In this document: positions 39,581 through 42,732 of the stretch, in pieces
Layout: each line of letters starts with the position of its first letter
How positions within the stretch are numbered: the stretch's first letter is position 1
IMG/VR virus record: IMGVR_UViG_3300020203_000032
Span: 1 to 42,732 of that record
Strand: one strand, 5' to 3'
Length of the DNA stretch: 42,732 bases
Source: a virus
The notes under the pieces: generated by a model
Databases searched by the model: none
The model's input: the letters and a program-made list of their open reading frames with translations, nothing else
What the model was told of the DNA's origin: nothing
Program-made: the position numbers and the translations under genes

Positions 39581-42034
39581 TTAAATCAATCCAATTGATA
39601 CTTTAACGAACACATAGTTTATTGGATATATAGGCTGTACACTTACACTGATATTCCATTGCGTTGGATCAACAGTGTCTCTGAAAACTTTCAAACCCTT
39701 ATATGCTGAAATTAAACCTTGACCAATAAAGCCATTTAGTAAGCCAACAGCTCTTGACACCATAGCTCCCTGAACCGTCTTGGCATCAGCTTGACCAATA
39801 AAACCTTGAAATCCTGCCCTCATTGCTTTTGCAACACGATCTCGAATAAATATTATTGAAATCTCTTGTTCCTCAACAAATCCACTGTTGGTTGTAGTCT
39901 GTCCTTTAATAATTCGTCCGCCACCAACAGCTGGCTGTAATACTGTTATTCCTGCACTAACTAGTTGTTCTAGTGTTATTGGACGGTAAAGCTTATCTCG
40001 AAGAATAGCAAAACCAGATAATGTTTTGTTAGTCAAAGGAACGGCAACATTTGGAATCCCAGAAAGAAAACCAGCAGCAGCAGCGGAAATGTAATAACCA
40101 CTTACTAATGTTCTGTCAGCTCCGATATTTACTACAATCTCATCAGGGTAGAAATAAACAACTCTAAATGTGTCACCATAAGAATTTTGAACGCCATAGT
40201 CAGTTAAATCTTCAATTGACCCTGCTAACACTTCGTCAGTATCATCTCCTTGAATGCCTTCTAATACGCCAATATCTTCTACTGCAGCGAGTTGAGTTCC
40301 AATAACATTTGCAGGCGTTAATCCTTGAATTGCACCAATAAATAATACCCTCTCTTTACGGTTCTTAATATTACTCATTGCTAATACATGTTGTTTACCA
40401 TTTGCAAAGACTTGAGACATTAACTGATTAGGCAGCGGAACAACAATGTCAATATTAATTTTTTCAAGTTCTTCATAGGCTGCAATCCAACCTGGGTCAA
40501 AGAAATCAGCATCTTTTACATCAACAAGTGTGCATCGTAATGATTGACCAGCTGCTAGAGCTAAATCATCAGTAAATAACACTATTGAGCTTTCTGTTGA
40601 CGAATCAATATCCTGGAAACTCAAGCTAGTCTCAGCTACGAAACCTCCAGCTCTTGTAATGGTCACGATGCCATCTGCAACTGCTGTGATTAAAAATGTA
40701 CCATTATTTTGAGCGTTGTTGGCATCAAATATTTTAATACTTCTTGTTGCGCTTAAATCAGAAATGTCAAACGTTACAGATGCTGAACTTAATTTAGCAT
40801 GAGTTCCGTTAACAATTGTTAATGCACCATCAGTTCCTTCTTTTTGAATTGAATCAGTTAGAATTACTGTATAGGAATATGTATAACCGGATCCAAATAC
40901 GAATGAGTTTGGATTAGCTGTTATGGTTGGGTCATAAAACGCAACTTTATTTGGTAAAAGTTGTGTTTCAACTCCTGTAATAGGATCTGTTACAAAGAAA
41001 TTAATTTGACTATCAAAATCAGGTGTTACATTTAGAGGCAGTGTAAATTCTAAATCTTCAAGATTAGTTTCACCGGTTGATGATTCATCTAGCACATAGG
41101 AAAGTCTACGTGGTAATGGAGGTGCACATTGCTGAGCATAAATACCAGGAGGTTGATTTGCAAACGCGAGCTGTGCGCCCAATGATAATGTATTTGATAA
41201 GCTTGGTGATCCATGTTTTGATACAAGGTCATTAATATTTGTAAAAAGTGTTGGTGAATTAATATCGGTAACAGCTATATAAGTGGCAACTAATGATTCT
41301 CCTGTTGTTAGTGCACCACCTGCAACCAGCACAGTAAATCTGTCACCCTCAACAAACACCGTTGAGCCATCTTCGATTGAAAATGATAAAATGCCGTTTG
41401 TTCTAACAATTTCATTTGATTGCCAAATAATAACGTTGCCATAACCATCAAGAACATTACCCGAAACGGATCCTTGGGCTGTAAATTTTGAATAACCATC
41501 TATTGCATTACCATAACCATCTCTACGGGCTGAGACACAGCGCAGAGTCCAAGTTTCAGTTGGAGCATTTGCATCGGTTAAAGTAAGATCATTAATAACT
41601 CCGTTACCTGAGTTTAATGCACCGGTAAGGTAGTAAGATCCTCCCTGATCAACGAGAGAAGCTGCCTGAAGTTCAATTGACCCGTTGGAAATTTGTAGAC
41701 GGTAATCAAAGTTGGTAGCGAAAGCTGTGCTATTATTAGTGCCTTGTGTACCAACAAGGGGTATACCATTACGAAATAGAGTTGTTCTATTTGAAATAAT
41801 TGGTGCATTTGAAAGTCTAAAATGGCGACCATCTGCTCCATTATTAGATGTAAATGTGGAATTTAAACCGTCATTACCGAAGCCATTGGCGGAAGCAATA
41901 AGCGTTTCGACTCGGGCTCCTTCGCCGAGCAGAACTGCCAAACGAGTACTACCGGGAAGTGAAACTCCGGAAGTAAGTGTTTGGATTTCACTGTACGTAC
42001 CAGGTAGAATAGGATTACCGGGGATATTAGGCAT
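39581..42034 (-). CDS. contractile tail sheath protein
   Basis: An 817-residue tail sheath protein. The C-terminal third is diagnostic: LAAVEDIGVLEGIQGDD, YYISAAAAGFLSGIPNVAVP, LTNKTLSGF, then LVSAGITVLQPAVGGGRIIK and ISIIFIRDRVAKAMRAGFQG, ending with a strand VFVKVSIGLI that can embrace a neighbour subunit. It is longer than the roughly 660 residues of T4 gp18; the inserted N-terminal beta domains carry three DGY tripeptides (near RRDGYGNAIDGYS and VLDGYGNVI). It starts with an AAAGGAT box. The sheath gene would normally be next to the tube gene, but here two HNH genes and the plus-strand island lie between. Confidence 0.95.
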   Translation of the reverse strand: MPNIPGNPILPGTYSEIQTLTSGVSLPGSTRLAVLLGEGARVETLIASANGFGNDGLNSTFTSNNGADGRHFRLSNAPIISNRTTLFRNGIPLVGTQGTNNSTAFATNFDYRLQISNGSIELQAASLVDQGGSYYLTGALNSGNGVINDLTLTDANAPTETWTLRCVSARRDGYGNAIDGYSKFTAQGSVSGNVLDGYGNVIIWQSNEIVRTNGILSFSIEDGSTVFVEGDRFTVLVAGGALTTGESLVATYIAVTDINSPTLFTNINDLVSKHGSPSLSNTLSLGAQLAFANQPPGIYAQQCAPPLPRRLSYVLDESSTGETNLEDLEFTLPLNVTPDFDSQINFFVTDPITGVETQLLPNKVAFYDPTITANPNSFVFGSGYTYSYTVILTDSIQKEGTDGALTIVNGTHAKLSSASVTFDISDLSATRSIKIFDANNAQNNGTFLITAVADGIVTITRAGGFVAETSLSFQDIDSSTESSIVLFTDDLALAAGQSLRCTLVDVKDADFFDPGWIAAYEELEKINIDIVVPLPNQLMSQVFANGKQHVLAMSNIKNRKERVLFIGAIQGLTPANVIGTQLAAVEDIGVLEGIQGDDTDEVLAGSIEDLTDYGVQNSYGDTFRVVYFYPDEIVVNIGADRTLVSGYYISAAAAGFLSGIPNVAVPLTNKTLSGFAILRDKLYRPITLEQLVSAGITVLQPAVGGGRIIKGQTTTNSGFVEEQEISIIFIRDRVAKAMRAGFQGFIGQADAKTVQGAMVSRAVGLLNGFIGQGLISAYKGLKVFRDTVDPTQWNISVSVQPIYPINYVFVKVSIGLI

Positions 42035-42086
42035 AAAATGATCCTTTTATTGAGCAATTAAAATTAAACTTTGAAGTCATACCATA

Positions 42087-42116
42087 ATATTAAAATATTC
42101 ATGGTTCTCTTATCAA
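42087..42116 (-). promoter_or_regulatory. possible promoter before the tail sheath gene
   Basis: TTGATA (42116-42111) and TAATAT (42092-42087) are 18 bases apart on the minus strand, giving a leader of about 45 bases before the sheath ATG. In DNA this AT-rich such boxes arise by chance, so the call is weak. The remaining intergenic 130 bases show no gene. Confidence 0.35.
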
Positions 42117-42164
42117 TTAATTGCTTAAATATTAGTATTAATATGCTTGCTTTTTACAACAAGA

Positions 42165-42732
42165 TCATTTTTTATTTTTTAATCTCCATTGTTTCATATA
42201 ATTTTCATATTCTTCTTTGTTATGCCTAGCCCTATAAACTCCTTCTTCAACATTTTTCTTTCCACTATATGGCCTTAAGTTTTCCAGGGCCCAACAGGCC
42301 TTAAACTCATCATCTTTAACCGAAGTATAGTTAAACATAGAGTGTGGAATTAAATGATCTACGTGCCATCCCCAAGTAGCTTTATTATGATTATCCCATT
42401 CTTTAGCAATATAAATTTTATTATTTTTCCAATTCATCCACGGTTCAAACAAACTCTCAAAGTGATCAGCAGCTTGCTGTGAAGTATATCCAAGAACGTC
42501 CATTGTTTTACCATTCTTTTTAATATCTTTATTAAGCAAATGATTTCTTATTTGGCTTTTAATCATAGATTTTATTTTATTTTTCTTTTGCCTGAGAATG
42601 CTTAATGTTTCTTTATATTCTAGGAATTTTTGATATTGAATTATAAACTTTTGATTAACTAATAACGGATATTCAGAAAGAAAGAATTTAAATATTTTAG
42701 AATTAGTAATGTTTTTATATAGATTACAGTAT
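42165..42732 (-). CDS. HNH homing endonuclease, 5' end missing at the window edge (copy A)
   Basis: The frame is open from the right edge (first full codon TAC at 42731) to the stop at 42165, 188 residues. It contains HFESLFEPWMNWKNNKIY, then WGWHVDHLIPHSMFNY and ACWALENLRPYSGKKN, i.e. the whole HNH catalytic part. An internal ATG at 42566 would give a short protein, but the frame upstream reads as normal lysine-rich coding sequence (KIFKFFLSEYPLL ... QKKNKIKS), so the start is outside the window. It is most like copy C. The gene sits directly upstream of the sheath. Confidence 0.88.
   Translation of the reverse strand, partial: YCNLYKNITNSKIFKFFLSEYPLLVNQKFIIQYQKFLEYKETLSILRQKKNKIKSMIKSQIRNHLLNKDIKKNGKTMDVLGYTSQQAADHFESLFEPWMNWKNNKIYIAKEWDNHNKATWGWHVDHLIPHSMFNYTSVKDDEFKACWALENLRPYSGKKNVEEGVYRARHNKEEYENYMKQWRLKNKK

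Noticed and set aside
38343-42034. HNH genes as parts of introns or inteins in the tail sheath
   Set aside because: The sheath frame is uninterrupted from start to stop and the HNH genes lie between genes, so they are free-standing.
1-42732. Recoded stop codon (TAG or TGA read as an amino acid), as in some large gut phages
   Set aside because: TAG, TGA and TAA all stand at tight gene junctions with overlapping starts, and all large frames are intact with the standard code.
1-42732. tRNA or rRNA genes
   Set aside because: No cloverleaf-like segment with a T-loop GTTCRA signature in a suitable gap, and hardly any intergenic space large enough.

Overview
This window is a piece of the genome of a tailed phage with a contractile tail (a myovirus). 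The DNA is AT-rich. It uses the standard code: TAA, TGA and TAG all end genes, for example TAG ends the glycosyltransferase, the 40-residue zinc ribbon and one HNH gene. Structural genes have good Shine-Dalgarno sequences (AAGGA, AGGAG types). The host cannot be named. The order tape measure, tube/baseplate junction, hub, OB-fold spike, gp25-like, gpJ-like resembles the PBSX/XkdO-XkdT order of Gram-positive phages and elements, but that is only a hint.

Almost everything is read leftward (minus strand), so the story starts at the right edge. There is a 5'-truncated HNH endonuclease (42165-42732), then the tail sheath (39581-42034), with a terminator-like hairpin and a second HNH gene after it (38343-39488). 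Next comes an island of five small genes on the opposite strand (36807-38298), a third HNH gene (35058-36623), and the tail tube (34333-34989). After the tube come the tail assembly chaperone with a clear -1 frameshift site (33141-34165), the tape measure (31199-33133), a junction protein (30108-31190), a giant hub (25055-30103), the OB-fold spike (22959-25055) and a fourth HNH gene (22120-22956). The baseplate then continues with a membrane-segment-rich protein (20076-22130), an unknown baseplate protein (18391-20076), a gp25-like wedge protein (17956-18384) and a gpJ-like wedge protein (14652-17894). It ends with a 2224-residue fibre-like protein with two LamG-like domains (7975-14649) and a 972-residue protein carrying a canonical type I dockerin (5045-7963).

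The left end is accessory: an orphan zinc ribbon, a small unknown protein (4466-4930), and a separately promoted operon (4343 to 214). That operon holds a 51-residue lipoprotein-like protein, four small paralogs, a GT-B glycosyltransferase with a probable CTG start, and a zinc-ribbon PD-(D/E)XK-type homing-like endonuclease.

The most unusual observation is a shared C-terminal signature. Ten small proteins in two distant clusters on opposite strands (2598-4182 with 4466-4930, and 36807-38298) all end within one or two residues of the pattern [FLMI]-I-x-[NDEK]-I-I-[EKQTDA]-stop. The rest of these proteins is divergent, apart from two subfamilies I can recognise. At DNA level eight of ten contain ATA in the second of the two I/V codons, and seven use exactly ATT ATA, so an RNA- or DNA-level role must be weighed against a protein tag. 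Other second-look items are the dockerin in a virion protein, strong enrichment of the tripeptide DGY in four virion proteins, a near-leaderless promoter for the plus-strand island, and an MFLI-repeat leader peptide frame overlapping the tube start. There are also several hairpins and four related HNH paralogs.
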